Positions 8,018 to 18,283 of a stretch of DNA of 64,000 bases are shown here, piece by piece. Every line of letters starts with the position of its first letter. Position 1 is the stretch's first letter. The translations under genes and the position numbers were made by a program. Where the stretch lies: assembly GCA_018139225.1 (NCBI GenBank), contig JAGSNX010000003.1, forward strand, positions 248,001 through 312,000, read 5' to 3'. This stretch comes from Microvirga sp. SRT01 (lineage in GTDB: Bacteria; Pseudomonadota; Alphaproteobacteria; Sphingomonadales; Sphingomonadaceae). The notes below the pieces were generated by a model that was given only the letters and a program-made list of their open reading frames with translations, had not been told where the DNA came from and did not search any database.

Positions 8018-9841
8018 ATGTACGACGTTCTCGTAATTGGTGGCGGCCATGCTGGTGCCGAAGCAGCGGCAGCAGCATCGCGGAGAGGCGCTCGGGTCGC
8101 CTTGCTCTCCTACTCGGCCGACAACATTGGGCAGATGTCCTGTAACCCGTCGATTGGCGGGTTGGGAAAAGGACACATCGTCCGCGAGGTAGATGCCTTC
8201 GACGGCATCATGGCAGTGGCCGCAGACGCTGCGGCTATCCATCACCGGATGCTGAATCGCAGCAAAGGGGCGGCGGTTCACGGACCCCGCATACAAGCGG
8301 ACCGGCGGCTGTATGCGACAGCGGTGCAACACATACTCAAAACGACAAATGTCGAAATGCTGGAGGGCGAAGCTATTGCCCTGAAGCTGAACAACGGTCG
8401 CATCGTCGGAATCACGCTGAGCAGCGGCGACCACGTTCAGGCGCGCGCCGTGGTCATCGCAACCGGGACGTTCCTCGGTGCGACGATCTTCCGAGGCGAC
8501 GAACGTCATCACGGCGGCCGCATCGCCGAGCGCGCCGCTGGTCCGCTAGCGGCATCGTTGCGTGATCTCGCGCTGCCGATGGCTCGCTTGAAAACGGGCA
8601 CTCCGCCCCGGCTCGATGGCCGAACGATCGACTGGGCGAAACTCGAAGAGCAGCCGTCGGATGACGATCTATGGTCCATGTCGGCGCTAACCCGTCATCG
8701 GGTTCTTCCCCAAATAGCCTGCGCGATCACACGCACGACCATGGCCACGCACGCGATCATCCGCGAGGCGTTGCCGGAGTCGCCGCTATTCTCCGGCGCG
8801 ATCGAGGGGCAGGGTCCACGCTATTGTCCCTCCATCGAGGACAAGATCGACCGGTTCGGCGATCGCGACGGTCATCAGGTATTTCTGGAGCCGGAAGGTC
8901 TGTCGGATACCACGGTGTATCCGAACGGCTTGTCGACCAGCCTGGCGACTTCGGTTCAGGAGGCGGTGCTCGCATCGATTCCCGGGCTGGAAAACGCGCG
9001 GATCACTGTGCCCGGCTATGCCGTCGAGTATGACCACCTCGACCCGCGCTCGCTTGGACCTACGTTGGCGCATCGCGGTGTCGATGGCCTGTTCTTCGCA
9101 GGGCAGATCAATGGCACGACGGGATATGAGGAGGCAGCGGGGCAGGGCCTTGTCGCCGGGTTGAACGCAGCGGCTTATGTGTGCGATTTGGACTCTGTCA
9201 TTCTGGACCGCGCGTCGAGCTATATCGGCGTCATGATCGATGATCTCGTGCTGCAAGGTGTGACCGAGCCGTACCGAATGCTGACGGCTCGCGCCGAGTA
9301 CCGATTGGCCCTGCGCGCCGACAATGCCGAAACACGATTGGGTCAGATTGCGGAGGCGGCCGGAGCATTGGGAAGCGCACGGCTGAAGCACCAGCACGGT
9401 CGGACCCGGGAACGAGCGCGAGTCCGCAACCTGCTTGCTCGAGACGTCACGTCATCCGCTATTGCTCTCGCAGGCGGCAAGGTGGCGCAGGATGGATCGC
9501 GGCGGACCGCGTGGGAATGGCTGCGTTTCGACGGTGTTGCGTGGGACCATGTCGCGCCGGATGTGGTCGCGGGTGCCGACATTCTTGCGGAGACGCTGCA
9601 AGACGCGCGGTATGCCCCGTATCTGGACCGCCAGGCAGCCGAGGTCGAGCGCATGAGGAGGGATGAGGATATCCCTTTGCCGCACGATCTGTGCTTCGCC
9701 GAAATTCCGGGGCTGTCGAACGAAATGGTCGTCAGGTTGTCGGCCAGCCAGCCGCGATCGCTGGCGGCGGCCGCGCGGGTTAGGGGGATCACACCAGCCG
9801 CTCTCAGCGCGGTGTTGCTTCATGCGAGGAAGGCGGCGTGA
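8018..9841 (+). CDS. mnmG: tRNA uridine-5-carboxymethylaminomethyl synthesis protein MnmG
   Basis: The FAD-dependent partner of MnmE in U34 modification. At 607 residues it is slightly short of the usual length of about 620-630. The FAD-binding Rossmann motif [20 protein letters not shown] is at residues 6-25, followed by the family segment [19 protein letters not shown]. Also visible are [20 protein letters not shown] and the C-terminal helical domain ending near [12 protein letters not shown]. Its stop overlaps the GTG start of rsmG. The start ATG 8018 matches the conserved beginning [10 protein letters not shown]. Confidence 0.97.
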   Translation: MYDVLVIGGGHAGAEAAAAASRRGARVALLSYSADNIGQMSCNPSIGGLGKGHIVREVDAFDGIMAVAADAAAIHHRMLNRSKGAAVHGPRIQADRRLYATAVQHILKTTNVEMLEGEAIALKLNNGRIVGITLSSGDHVQARAVVIATGTFLGATIFRGDERHHGGRIAERAAGPLAASLRDLALPMARLKTGTPPRLDGRTIDWAKLEEQPSDDDLWSMSALTRHRVLPQIACAITRTTMATHAIIREALPESPLFSGAIEGQGPRYCPSIEDKIDRFGDRDGHQVFLEPEGLSDTTVYPNGLSTSLATSVQEAVLASIPGLENARITVPGYAVEYDHLDPRSLGPTLAHRGVDGLFFAGQINGTTGYEEAAGQGLVAGLNAAAYVCDLDSVILDRASSYIGVMIDDLVLQGVTEPYRMLTARAEYRLALRADNAETRLGQIAEAAGALGSARLKHQHGRTRERARVRNLLARDVTSSAIALAGGKVAQDGSRRTAWEWLRFDGVAWDHVAPDVVAGADILAETLQDARYAPYLDRQAAEVERMRRDEDIPLPHDLCFAEIPGLSNEMVVRLSASQPRSLAAAARVRGITPAALSAVLLHARKAA

Positions 9842-10449
9842 CCGAGGACGACGCCAAGGCATGGGTCGCTGATCGAGTGGATTCGAGCGCGTTCCGATCG
9901 CTCGAAAGGTTCGCAGTCATGATCGTCGAAGAGAATACGCGGCAGAACCTGATTTCGCCGGGCACTGTGCCGATGCTGTGGAGTCGACATATTGCGGACT
10001 CGCTGCAGCTGCTGCCGATCGCAGGATCCGATCGGCCGAGCAGGTGGCTCGACATCGGATCGGGCGGCGGATTTCCGGGGATGGTTCTCGCCATCGCGGG
10101 GGCACTGCCGATGACGATGGTGGAACCGCGGAAGCGTCGCGTCGCGTTTTTGCGCCATTGCCTCGCCACGTTGGGCGTTGCGCCCGCCTTGGTCATCGAA
10201 GGCAAAATTGAAACGGCTTCGGTTGAAGCGGATGTTATCACCGCCAGGGCAGTGGCGTCCGTCGAAAAGCTTTTGCTTGCGGCGCGGCATTGCTGCACAC
10301 CAAGGACACGCTGGTTGTTGCCGCGGGGAGCGGCCGACATTGGCGATCTTCAGACCCAGGTCGAAGCGAGGGGTATGATGTTTCACGTGGAACAAAGCGT
10401 CACGGAGACATCGTCTTCGATCGTGGTTCTTGAAGGCTGCCCCACATGA
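9838..10449 (+). CDS. rsmG: 16S rRNA (guanine527-N7)-methyltransferase
   Basis: Methylates G527 of 16S rRNA. 203 residues, starting at a GTG that overlaps the mnmG stop by four bases. The SAM-binding [12 protein letters not shown] is at residues 70-81, followed by [14 protein letters not shown] (substrate and SAM contacts) and [12 protein letters not shown]. Its 3' end encodes FHVEQ because the second parS site is embedded in the reading frame. The stop overlaps the parA start (ATGA). It is part of the mnmG-rsmG-parA-parB string. Confidence 0.95.
   Translation: MTEDDAKAWVADRVDSSAFRSLERFAVMIVEENTRQNLISPGTVPMLWSRHIADSLQLLPIAGSDRPSRWLDIGSGGGFPGMVLAIAGALPMTMVEPRKRRVAFLRHCLATLGVAPALVIEGKIETASVEADVITARAVASVEKLLLAARHCCTPRTRWLLPRGAADIGDLQTQVEARGMMFHVEQSVTETSSSIVVLEGCPT
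10379..10394. promoter_or_regulatory. parS: parS centromere-like site 2, inside rsmG
   Basis: TGTTTCACGTGGAACA differs from the classic parS by one base and from site 1 by one base. It lies inside the 3' end of the rsmG coding sequence, 51 bases before parA. ParB binding is inferred. Confidence 0.85.
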
Positions 10450-11231
10450 TCTGCGTTGCGATCGCGAACCAGAAGGGTGGGGTTGGGAAGACGACCAGCG
10501 CCATCAACCTTGGCACGGCTCTCGCCGCTACCGGCCAACGCGTGTTGCTGGTGGACCTTGACCCGCAGGGCAACGCCTCCACAGGCCTTGGGATTCCACA
10601 ATCGCAACGCGAGCGATCGAGCTACGACGTTTTGCTCGGGGATTGTCCGGTGGATGCCGCGGTCGTTGCCAGCAAGGTGCCACGGCTCGATGTTCTCCCC
10701 GCAACGGTCGATCTGTCCGGGGCGGAAATCGAACTGGTCGAGTTCGATGATCGCACCCACCGCCTTGATGCGGCCATCCGCGCCAACGCCTCGCGTTGGG
10801 ACATCGTGTTGATCGATTGTCCTCCATCGCTCGGACTGCTGACGATCAATGCGATGGTGGCCGCCGACCGATTGCTGGTCCCACTCCAGTGCGAGTTCTT
10901 CGCGCTGGAAGGATTGTCCCAACTGTTGAGCACGGTCGAGCGCATCCGCGAGCGGTTCAATCCCGGACTCGCGATCCTCGGCGTCGCGCTGACGATGTAC
11001 GATCGCCGGAACCGGCTAACCGAACAGGTTTCCACCGACGTTCGCGCCGTGCTGGGCAAGGTCGTGTTCGACACCGTGATTCCGCGCAATGTCCGCCTGT
11101 CCGAAGCGCCGAGCCACGGCTTGCCCGCGCTGATTTACGATCACCGCTGCTCCGGCTCGGAAGCCTATATGGCGTTGGCACGCGAGATGATCCAGCGGCT
11201 TCCCAAGCCAGCTGTGGATGCGGCCGCATGA
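10446..11231 (+). CDS. parA: Chromosome-partitioning ATPase ParA (Soj)
   Basis: A 261-residue P-loop ATPase that binds DNA and pulls ParB-parS complexes during origin segregation. The deviant Walker A KGGVGKTT (10-17), VDLDPQGNAS and LIDCPPSLGLLT motifs are present, with no N-terminal HTH, as in chromosomal ParA. The ATG overlaps the rsmG stop, and its stop overlaps the parB start (ATGA). Two parS-like sites lie just upstream. Confidence 0.97.
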   Translation: MICVAIANQKGGVGKTTSAINLGTALAATGQRVLLVDLDPQGNASTGLGIPQSQRERSSYDVLLGDCPVDAAVVASKVPRLDVLPATVDLSGAEIELVEFDDRTHRLDAAIRANASRWDIVLIDCPPSLGLLTINAMVAADRLLVPLQCEFFALEGLSQLLSTVERIRERFNPGLAILGVALTMYDRRNRLTEQVSTDVRAVLGKVVFDTVIPRNVRLSEAPSHGLPALIYDHRCSGSEAYMALAREMIQRLPKPAVDAAA

Positions 11232-12121
11232 GCGATGCCGCACGTCGACCGCGCGGAGGACTCGGGCGCGGATTGAACGCCTTGCTGGGCGAAATCGCGC
11301 GCGAGGCGCCGGTGACACCGGGGGCGGAGCCGGGACCGGGCGTGCGGATGCTGCCGGTCGGTGCTCTCGCTCCACACCCCGAGCAGCCACGACGCCACTT
11401 CGACGAGGCGATGCTGGACGAGCTCGCCGCGTCGATCGCGTCGCGGGGAGTTATCCAGCCGATCGTGGTGCGACCGCACGGGCATCAGTATCAGATCGTC
11501 GCAGGTGAACGACGCTGGCGGGCCGCGCAGCGGGCTCGGCTGCATGAAGTGCCGGTCGTCGTCCGCGACTTCGACGACGCAGAGACGCTCGAAATCGCGC
11601 TGGTGGAGAACATTCAGCGGCAGGACCTGAACGCGATCGAAGAGGCGCAGGCGTACCAGCGTCTGGCGGGCGATTACGGTCATACGCAGGAAGCGCTGGC
11701 GCAGATCGTCCACAAGTCGCGCAGCCACGTCGCCAATCTGCTGCGACTGCTGGATTTGCCCGACCCCGTACAGGCGAGGGTGGTCGATGGATCGCTGTCG
11801 ATGGGCCATGCGCGGGCGTTGCTCGGCGCTCCCGATGTCGAGGGGTTGGCGGAACAGGTTGTGCGTCGTGGCCTGTCAGTGCGCGAGACGGAGAAGCTGG
11901 CCCGCGACACCAAGCCGCGACGGTCCGAACCGCGCGGGGAGCGGGCGGCACCGCCGGCACCGGATGCCGATATCGCGGCGCTGGAACGTCGGCTTGCGGA
12001 CCTGCTCGGGGTCTCCGTATCGATCGGGTATGGAGAGAAAGGCGGGACGCTGACGTTGGCCTACTCGACGCTCGACCAGCTCGACATGCTCTGTCAGCGA
12101 CTGACCGGCGAGACGATCTAG
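11228..12121 (+). CDS. parB: Chromosome-partitioning protein ParB (Spo0J), CTPase clamp
   Basis: Binds parS and spreads as a CTP-dependent clamp. The ATG at 11228 overlaps the parA stop and gives 297 residues. The N-terminal RGGLGRGLNALLGE (10-22) corresponds to the ParA-stimulating arginine-rich tip. The CTP-binding GERRWRAAQRA is at 93-103, the helix-turn-helix around 151-175 (HTQEALAQIVHKSRSHVANLLRLL), and the C-terminal dimer domain at the end. Its stop overlaps the convergent holA stop by three bases. Confidence 0.97.
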   Translation: MSDAARRPRGGLGRGLNALLGEIAREAPVTPGAEPGPGVRMLPVGALAPHPEQPRRHFDEAMLDELAASIASRGVIQPIVVRPHGHQYQIVAGERRWRAAQRARLHEVPVVVRDFDDAETLEIALVENIQRQDLNAIEEAQAYQRLAGDYGHTQEALAQIVHKSRSHVANLLRLLDLPDPVQARVVDGSLSMGHARALLGAPDVEGLAEQVVRRGLSVRETEKLARDTKPRRSEPRGERAAPPAPDADIAALERRLADLLGVSVSIGYGEKGGTLTLAYSTLDQLDMLCQRLTGETI

Positions 12122-13137
12122 CCCCGCCGGGCCACCGCGCGGGCGAGGGTGAGGATCGCCTGATCCGCCAGCACCGATCCAGCGTTATTTGCGGCCATGA
12201 CTGCCCGTTCCGCGGCCCGCGCACGCGCCAGGGCGTCGGCAAGCATCACGGGCGACCAGCGGCGCAACGCCCGGATTGTCGCCTGCTCTTCCTTCCAGAA
12301 GACGCGGTGGCGTTTGACCACGCTGTCGGCCGGCTCGCCACGGGCAACTTCGGCCCGCATCTCCGCCAAAGCCGTGATCCGACGCGCCAGCTGACGCAGC
12401 CACATGATCGGCGACGTGCCGCTCTCCGAAAGCCGCGCCAGCTCTACGGCCAGGACGTCGGCGCGCCCCTCGATCACGGCCTCGACGGCCAAGTTCGTCT
12501 CCGCCTCGTCCAGCGCCGCGCCGATCGCGTCGAGCGCCTCGTGATCCAGGTCGCGCGGTCGGTCGGCGGCGGCATCGAGGAACAGCGCCAGCTTGTCGAC
12601 CTCTCGCGCCAGCACGGCACGATCGCCGCTGCTCGCCGCCACCATCCGTGCCGCGACGCCGGGGGCGGTCCGCATGCCCTGTTCGGCGGCGAGCGACACC
12701 GCCAGCCGCTCGGCGTCCTGTGCGGTCGGTGGGTAACAGGCGAAGGCCATTGCGGCAGGAGAGTCCTGCGCCAGCTTCACCACCTTGCCGGTGGCTTTGA
12801 TCGTCGGTGCGATCGCCACGACGGGGTTGCCTGCGCTTTCCGCCTCCAGCAAGGCGCTGATCGCCGCGAGGCTCTCTTCGCCGAGGCCGGTGATCCTGAT
12901 CCAGCGCTTGTCGCCGAACAGCGAAATCGACGCGGCTTCATCGGCCAGCCGGGCTGGATCACCCTTCAGCGTGGCGCCATCGAGATCGACCCGCTCCGCA
13001 CCCTTGCCCATCGCATCGCCCAGAACGCGCGCAAGGGCGTCTGCGCCAGCCTCGTCGGGGCCGTGAAGCAAGTGGAAACGAATGGCGGGGCGCGGCGCGG
13101 CGAGCGCCTGACGGATCTGGTTGGCGTTCGCCTTCAC
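12118..13137 (-). CDS. holA: DNA polymerase III delta subunit
   Basis: Clamp-loader subunit that opens the beta clamp. 339 residues, starting [12 protein letters not shown], with the family segments FHLLHGPDEAGADALA near the N-terminus and LFGDKRWIRI. The C-terminal collar domain carries WLRQLARRITAL. It is convergent with parB (overlapping stops) and its start overlaps the lptE stop (ATGA), giving the leuS-lptE-holA operon order usual in Alphaproteobacteria. Confidence 0.92.
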   Translation of the reverse strand: MKANANQIRQALAAPRPAIRFHLLHGPDEAGADALARVLGDAMGKGAERVDLDGATLKGDPARLADEAASISLFGDKRWIRITGLGEESLAAISALLEAESAGNPVVAIAPTIKATGKVVKLAQDSPAAMAFACYPPTAQDAERLAVSLAAEQGMRTAPGVAARMVAASSGDRAVLAREVDKLALFLDAAADRPRDLDHEALDAIGAALDEAETNLAVEAVIEGRADVLAVELARLSESGTSPIMWLRQLARRITALAEMRAEVARGEPADSVVKRHRVFWKEEQATIRALRRWSPVMLADALARARAAERAVMAANNAGSVLADQAILTLARAVARRG

Positions 13138-13631
13138 GGCGCTGCGGAACGCCGCTGCGCGTACAGCGCCAGGCGCGACACGATCTGGTCGGCAACGATG
13201 CCCGACAGACGTTCCAGCGCGGTATTCTCCGCCGCGATCGTCGCGTATTCGGATTGCACGACATCGATGCCGGCATCCGACCCGGCGGTGGCATCGAGCA
13301 ACACCGATCCGTCAGCGACGTTCACGAGCTGATACCGCGCGCGCAACGCCCGCCGCTCGCGCGTAACGCTGTCATCGCTGCGCAGGCCGAGGCCGCTGAT
13401 GCGGTCGTCCAGCCGGATATCGAGGCGATAGGTCGGCGCGCCGCCACGATTGCCGAGCCGATCCCGCAATGCGTTCGCCATCAGCCAGCCGGCCTTGCCC
13501 TCGATCGGCGCAACCTCGACATTGGCAAGCGCATTCGCGACCGCACCATTACCACCACCCGTATAGAGCGGCCGCAAGCCGCAGCCGGATAGGGCTACCG
13601 CGCCGAGCAGCAGGAGCGCAGCCGCCCTCAT
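13134..13631 (-). CDS. lptE: LPS-assembly lipoprotein LptE
   Basis: An outer-membrane lipoprotein that plugs the LptD barrel during LPS export. 165 residues with a signal peptide ending in the lipobox LSGC (cysteine 17), then GLRPLYTGG, typical of alphaproteobacterial LptE. The remainder has alternating strands and a C-terminal helix ([17 protein letters not shown]). It overlaps leuS upstream and holA downstream by four bases each, so the three are one operon. Confidence 0.9.
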   Translation of the reverse strand: MRAAALLLLGAVALSGCGLRPLYTGGGNGAVANALANVEVAPIEGKAGWLMANALRDRLGNRGGAPTYRLDIRLDDRISGLGLRSDDSVTRERRALRARYQLVNVADGSVLLDATAGSDAGIDVVQSEYATIAAENTALERLSGIVADQIVSRLALYAQRRSAAP

Positions 13632-16132
13632 GCGACGATGTTCACGAGGCGGTCGGGGACGACGATGACCTTGCGCGGGGGCTTGCCGTCCAATGTCCGC
13701 GCGATCTTGTCGCTGGCGAGTGCGGCGGCTTCCACCTCTTCGCGGGGGGCGCCCTTGGCAAACATCAGCGTGTCGCGCAGCTTGCCATTGACCTGGATCG
13801 CGATCGTCACCTCGTCATCGACCAGCATCGCCGGGTCGACGGTCGGCCACGGCGCATTGGCGACAAGGCCGGACTGACCACTCGCCGCCCACGCTTCCTC
13901 CGCCAGATGGGGAACCATCGGAGAGGCGAGGCGCAGCAACGTCGCCACGGCGTCACGCCGGTCGGGGGAGGGGGCCGCCTTCTCGACGGCATTGGCGAGC
14001 GTGTAGAGCAGCGCCACCGCCTTGTTGAACTGCAACCCCTCGATCGCTTCGGCGACACCGGCGGTGGTGCGATGCGACAGCTTGCGCAGCGCGATGTTCT
14101 CGCCCTCACCAGCATCGTCTTCGCTGCCTACCAGTCGCCACAGCCGCTGCACGAAGCGCCATGCGCCGTCGATGCCGGCTTCCGACCAGGGCAGGTCCCG
14201 CTCCGGTGGAGAATCCGACAGCATGAACCAGCGCACGGCGTCCGCACCATATTGATCCACGATCGGCTCCGGATCGATCGTGTTCTTTTTGGATTTGGAC
14301 ATCTTCTCGACGCGGCCGACCGTCACCGGCTGCCCCGTCGAGACTTCGATGCCACCCTCGACGTCGTCGGGCCCGAGCCACAGCCCCTCCGCGGACTTGT
14401 ACGTCTCGTGCGTGACCATGCCTTGCGTGAACAGCCCGGCAAACGGCTCGGCAATGTCGAGCTGGCCGATATGCTTCAGCGCGCGGGTCCAGAAGCGCGC
14501 GTAGAGCAGGTGCAGGATCGCATGCTCCACGCCGCCGATATATTGCGCGACGGGCAGCCACTTTTCCGCCTCGGCACGGTCGAACGGCCGGTCCTTGGGC
14601 TGGCTGGCGAAGCGGATGAAGTACCAGGACGAGTCGACGAAGGTGTCCAGTGTGTCCGTCTCGCGCACCGCCTCGCCGCTACAGGTCGGGCAGGGGACGT
14701 ATTTCCACGTCGGGTGCCGATCGAGCGGATTGCCGGGGATCGCGAACGATACGTCGTCGGGCAGTACGACGGGCAACTGGTCCTTGGGCACCGGCACCGC
14801 ACCGCAGGCATCGCAGTGGATGATCGGGATCGGGGTACCCCAGTAACGCTGGCGCGAGACGCCCCAGTCGCGCAGTCGGAATACGGTGGAGCCCTTGCCC
14901 CAGCCTTCACCCTCGGCACGGGCGATGACGGCAGCCTTGGCCTGTTCCACGTCCATGCCGTCGAGGAAGCGCGAGTTCACGATCGCGCCGGGACCGGTAT
15001 AGGCGGTATCGCCCTCGAACACCGCATCCGTCTGGTCGCCCTCGGCGACGACGCGGGTCACATCAAGTCCGTATTTGCGCGCTAAATCCAGGTCGCGTTG
15101 GTCGTGCGCGGGAACGCCCATCACCGCACCCGTGCCATATTCCATCAGCACGAAGTTCGCGATGTAGACGGGCAGCGTCCACGCCGCATCGAACGGATGC
15201 GCGACGGTGTAGCCGGTGTCGAAGCCCAGCTTCTCCTGCGTGTCCAGCTCGGCGGCGGTGGTGCCGCCAGCCTTGCACCGTTCGATGAAGGTGGCAGCGT
15301 TAGTATCGCGTGCGGCTACTTCGCGCGCGACCGGGTGATCGGCGGCGATCGCGACGAAGCTGGCCCCGAAGATCGTATCGGGACGCGTCGAGTAGACTTC
15401 GATGGGTGCGGTCAGCGGCGCAACGGGATCGAACCGGAACGTCAACCCCTTGCTGCGGCCGATCCAGTTCTCCTGCATCAACCGCACCTTGTCGGGCCAT
15501 TGATCGAGCGAGGACAGACCGTCGAGCAGCTCGTCGGCGAAGTCGGTGATCTTCAGAAACCACTGGTTCAGCTTGCGCTTCTCGACCACCGCGCCCGACC
15601 GCCAGCCGCGACCGTCGATCACCTGCTCGTTGGCGAGCACGGTCATATCGACGGGGTCCCAGTTGACCGAGGATTCCTTGCGATAGACCAGCCCGCCCGC
15701 GAACAGGTCGAGGAACAGCGCCTGTTCATGGCCGTAGTAATCGGGCTCGCACGTCGCCAACTCGCGCGTCCAGTCGAGCGCGAAGCCGAGCCGCTTCAAC
15801 TGCGCCTTCATTGTGGCAATGTTCTGGCGCGTCCAGTTGCCGGGGTGCACGCCCTTTTCCATCGCGGCGTTCTCGGCCGGCATGCCGAACGCATCCCACC
15901 CCATCGGGTGCAGGACCTCGTGCCCGGTCATCCGCCGATAGCGCGCCAGCACGTCGCCCATCGTATAGTTGCGGACGTGGCCCATATGGATTTTCCCCGA
16001 AGGATAGGGAAACATCTCAAGGACATAGGCCCGCGGCTTGGTCGACGCGGCATCGGCGGCGAAGGTGCGACGCTCCTCCCACACGGCCTGCCAGTGCGCG
16101 TCGGCCTTCAGCGCGTTGAACCGCGACGTCAT
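13628..16132 (-). CDS. leuS: Leucyl-tRNA synthetase
   Basis: Charges tRNA-Leu. 834 residues; class I signatures are the HIGH variant HMGH within [19 protein letters not shown] near residue 50 and KMSKSKKN in the second half. An editing domain with [18 protein letters not shown] lies between them, and a zinc-type segment DACGAVPVP...CPTCSG follows. First gene of leuS-lptE-holA, ten bases after the DUF3576 gene. Confidence 0.98.
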   Translation of the reverse strand: MTSRFNALKADAHWQAVWEERRTFAADAASTKPRAYVLEMFPYPSGKIHMGHVRNYTMGDVLARYRRMTGHEVLHPMGWDAFGMPAENAAMEKGVHPGNWTRQNIATMKAQLKRLGFALDWTRELATCEPDYYGHEQALFLDLFAGGLVYRKESSVNWDPVDMTVLANEQVIDGRGWRSGAVVEKRKLNQWFLKITDFADELLDGLSSLDQWPDKVRLMQENWIGRSKGLTFRFDPVAPLTAPIEVYSTRPDTIFGASFVAIAADHPVAREVAARDTNAATFIERCKAGGTTAAELDTQEKLGFDTGYTVAHPFDAAWTLPVYIANFVLMEYGTGAVMGVPAHDQRDLDLARKYGLDVTRVVAEGDQTDAVFEGDTAYTGPGAIVNSRFLDGMDVEQAKAAVIARAEGEGWGKGSTVFRLRDWGVSRQRYWGTPIPIIHCDACGAVPVPKDQLPVVLPDDVSFAIPGNPLDRHPTWKYVPCPTCSGEAVRETDTLDTFVDSSWYFIRFASQPKDRPFDRAEAEKWLPVAQYIGGVEHAILHLLYARFWTRALKHIGQLDIAEPFAGLFTQGMVTHETYKSAEGLWLGPDDVEGGIEVSTGQPVTVGRVEKMSKSKKNTIDPEPIVDQYGADAVRWFMLSDSPPERDLPWSEAGIDGAWRFVQRLWRLVGSEDDAGEGENIALRKLSHRTTAGVAEAIEGLQFNKAVALLYTLANAVEKAAPSPDRRDAVATLLRLASPMVPHLAEEAWAASGQSGLVANAPWPTVDPAMLVDDEVTIAIQVNGKLRDTLMFAKGAPREEVEAAALASDKIARTLDGKPPRKVIVVPDRLVNIVA

Positions 16133-16142
16133 GGGCGTTGCC

Positions 16143-16580
16143 TCAGCCGGCGATGGAGGCGCGGCGCAGGTCGCGGGCGCGGGTGAGGATCAGGTCCTCC
16201 AGCTTCTGCGTCGTCGCGGCCTGCACGGGGGCGGAGATCCACTGACCCTGCCGATTGATCTCGCGTAGCGCCGCGACGCGGACCGCATCGGCGCGCAGGT
16301 CCTGATCGAGGATCGACACCGTCACCTTCATCCGCTCCGACGGAATTTGCGGATTGACGTACCAGTCGGTGACGATGACGCCGCCGTTGGAGTCCGTCTG
16401 GAGCAACGGCATGAACGACAGCGTATCGAGGCTGGCACGCCACAAATAGCTATTCACGCCGATCGTCGTGATCTTCGATGCCGCCAGATCGCCCTTGGGC
16501 CGATCGTTGCTGGCACAGGCAGACAAGGTGGCGAGCGACACGACGGCGGTGATGCCCAGACGGGCGGTGCGGCGGATCAT
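16143..16580 (-). CDS. DUF3576-family lipoprotein
   Basis: A 145-residue exported protein. The ATG at 16580 ([24 protein letters not shown]) gives a signal peptide with lipobox LSAC; a longer frame upstream adds 76 unlikely residues. The body ([32 protein letters not shown]) matches the DUF3576 domain, which sits upstream of leuS in many Alphaproteobacteria. It probably anchors in a membrane by lipidation, and its spacing to leuS suggests co-transcription. Molecular function is unknown; proximity to lptE hints at an envelope role (inference). Confidence 0.85.
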   Translation of the reverse strand: MIRRTARLGITAVVSLATLSACASNDRPKGDLAASKITTIGVNSYLWRASLDTLSFMPLLQTDSNGGVIVTDWYVNPQIPSERMKVTVSILDQDLRADAVRVAALREINRQGQWISAPVQAATTQKLEDLILTRARDLRRASIAG

Positions 16581-16746
16581 GCGGATGGGTGTCCTGCGAC
16601 GGAAAAATGGGCTTCTCCCGCCTCTATAGGGCCGCGTGCATACCCGCAAGTTACGCGCGAGCCGGGGTCGAACTGTGCGCTTGATGCAACACATGCGCAA
16701 TTTCCGTACCGGCAGGCTCCCGGTTGTGGTTGGCCCGGATCGAATC

Positions 16747-17502
16747 ATGCTAGGCGAAGTTTCGAGGGGATTAGTCGGAGGATTCGGGGTGGGTGCGCAT
16801 CGCGCCATGATTGGGGTTGTCGCCGGAGCGCTTGTCGCCGCCGCTGCCCTCGTCGCGCCTGCGGTCGGTGCCCTCCGTACGGCCGATCAGCATAACGCCC
16901 GCGCCGTCAAGCGCCCGCCGATTCGCGCGCTGGGTGGCTTCACCCCTGCGGCGGGCGATCCGCGGCTGGCGGCGCTGTTTGCGCGCAGTGGTCTTGGTAC
17001 CGGTAACGGTCTGCCGTTCACGCCCGCCGAGACGCGGCGCGACAATCGCGCCGTGACGGTCGCGGTCCGCGCACGCAGTAACGTCGACACTGCGACGACG
17101 ACGCGCATCGCCGCCGAACCACGCACCGGCATCGCGCCGATCGCCTATAATCTGGGTGCCGCCGTGGGCTGGAAGCGGTTCGCCATCGCGGGCGACCTGA
17201 CGCGTGTCGATCTGGCCACGCAGCCGGGCGGACGCGAGGCTGCGGATGTCGCATTGAGCTATACCGCCAACCGTTGGAGCACGCAGGTGCGGGCGGCCAC
17301 CGATCGCCCGATCGCCGGCACTCCGAAGGCAATCGCCGATCCGCAGAGCTATTCGGTGGATCTCGGAGGATCATATTCGCTGACGCGCAACCTCGATGTG
17401 ACGGCGGGCGTCCGCTATCGCTCCGACCGCGAGCGACTGGCGCGACTGGACGAGCGGCGCGACAGCCAGGCGGTGTATCTGGGTACTGCCTTCCGGTTCT
17501 AA
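16747..17502 (+). CDS. Exported protein with barrel-like C-terminus, unknown function
   Basis: Divergent from the DUF3576-leuS operon. The start is uncertain: ATG 16747 is chosen (251 residues), ATG 16807 (MIGVVAGALVAAAALVAPAVGA) would give a cleaner signal peptide, and 16636 is also open. The second half has amphipathic strands (YNLGAAVGWKRFAIAGDLTRVDL, ADVALSYTANRWSTQVRAA, YSVDLGGSYSLTRNLDVTAGVRYRS), and the chain ends YLGTAFRF. A terminal phenylalanine of this kind is an outer-membrane beta-barrel signature. A small barrel or autotransporter-like role is plausible but unproven. Confidence 0.65.
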   Translation: MLGEVSRGLVGGFGVGAHRAMIGVVAGALVAAAALVAPAVGALRTADQHNARAVKRPPIRALGGFTPAAGDPRLAALFARSGLGTGNGLPFTPAETRRDNRAVTVAVRARSNVDTATTTRIAAEPRTGIAPIAYNLGAAVGWKRFAIAGDLTRVDLATQPGGREAADVALSYTANRWSTQVRAATDRPIAGTPKAIADPQSYSVDLGGSYSLTRNLDVTAGVRYRSDRERLARLDERRDSQAVYLGTAFRF

Positions 17503-17546
17503 GGTCGGCGGACGGATAACGGCGGGTTTCCGCTCATAACCGACGT

Positions 17547-17566
17547 GCTCCCGGAAAGACGGGAGC
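17547..17566. repeat. Short hairpin GCTCCC-N8-GGGAGC, copy 2
   Basis: Six-base stem with an eight-base loop, 45 bases after the preceding gene. Copies of identical geometry occur at 1210-1229 and 21839-21858. In the appropriate orientation all three share CGGGAGCACG at one edge. Confidence 0.5.
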
Positions 17567-17659
17567 CCAGCGGCCAAATCGTATCATTGGTAGCCGATCG
17601 GCTTACGCTTCCAAAAGTAGCGCGGCGGCGTTCGGCCCGATCCCGTCACACAAAATATC

Positions 17660-17736
17660 CGTCATTGCGGGCGCAGCGAAGCCATCCAGTGCGTGGCGGT
17701 CTGTTCTGGGTTGCTTCGCTACGCTCGCAATGACGG
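17660..17736. repeat. REP-like inverted repeat (CGTCATTGCGGGCG... type)
   Basis: The left arm 17660-17682 (CGTCATTGCGGGCGCAGCGAAG) and right arm 17713-17736 (CTTCGCTACGCTCGCAATGACG) are near-perfect reverse complements around a central 30-base loop. It fills the gap between two convergent genes. I recall very similar CGTCATTGCGAGCGTAGCGAAG elements scattered through sphingomonad genomes; only one copy is in this window. Confidence 0.75.
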
Positions 17737-17745
17737 GGCTAGCCA

Positions 17746-18261
17746 TCATTCCACCCACGCGTCGATCGCTGCCCAGCCTGCAAACCCCAGCCCCGCGACC
17801 CGTCGCCACCGCCGTTCCGTCATGCCGCCGAGCGCGACCACGGGCACGCCCGCCAACCGCCCGATCCTCGCCGCGCGCGCCGCTCCCAGCGCCGGTGCCC
17901 CCGGATGCGAGCGCGTCGGAAACACCGGCGACACCATCACCATCTTCGCCCGCGCTCGCCGGGCAGCCAGCGCTTCGGCACGGTCATGGACCGGCCAGCT
18001 ATACGCGCCGGCGACCCGGCCGTGCCGCAACGTCCCCCCGAGGGCCGACCCTGCCGCCACCAACACGAGTCGCCGCGCCCTTGCGACGCGTTGAACGCGT
18101 TCGAATAGCGTCCTCCGCTCCTCTAGCGGCGTGGCGTAGTGGCGGAACACCACGCCGCTCCCCGGTGGCAATCGGCGCAACGCCCGCCACAGGCCGTCGC
18201 CCAGCCGCTCGTCGGTCATCAGCCAACGCGGTGGAATCTCGGCGGGGTATCGGCTCGGCAT
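17746..18261 (-). CDS. Thiamine-phosphate-synthase-like protein (ThiE/TenI family)
   Basis: 171 residues from ATG 18261 (MPSRYPAEIPPRWLMTDERLG), which avoids overlap with the divergent yggS starting at 18284. The C-terminal half carries the ThiE/TenI phosphate-binding signature VSPVFPTRSHPGAPALGAARAARIGRLAG and VVALGGM. It is short compared with ThiE (about 210), with a reduced N-terminal half, so it may be a diverged TenI-like paralogue rather than the main ThiE. No other thiamine genes or TPP riboswitch are nearby. Confidence 0.75.
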   Translation of the reverse strand: MPSRYPAEIPPRWLMTDERLGDGLWRALRRLPPGSGVVFRHYATPLEERRTLFERVQRVARARRLVLVAAGSALGGTLRHGRVAGAYSWPVHDRAEALAARRARAKMVMVSPVFPTRSHPGAPALGAARAARIGRLAGVPVVALGGMTERRWRRVAGLGFAGWAAIDAWVE

Positions 18262-18283
18262 CGTCCCCCCTATAGCGCCGCGC

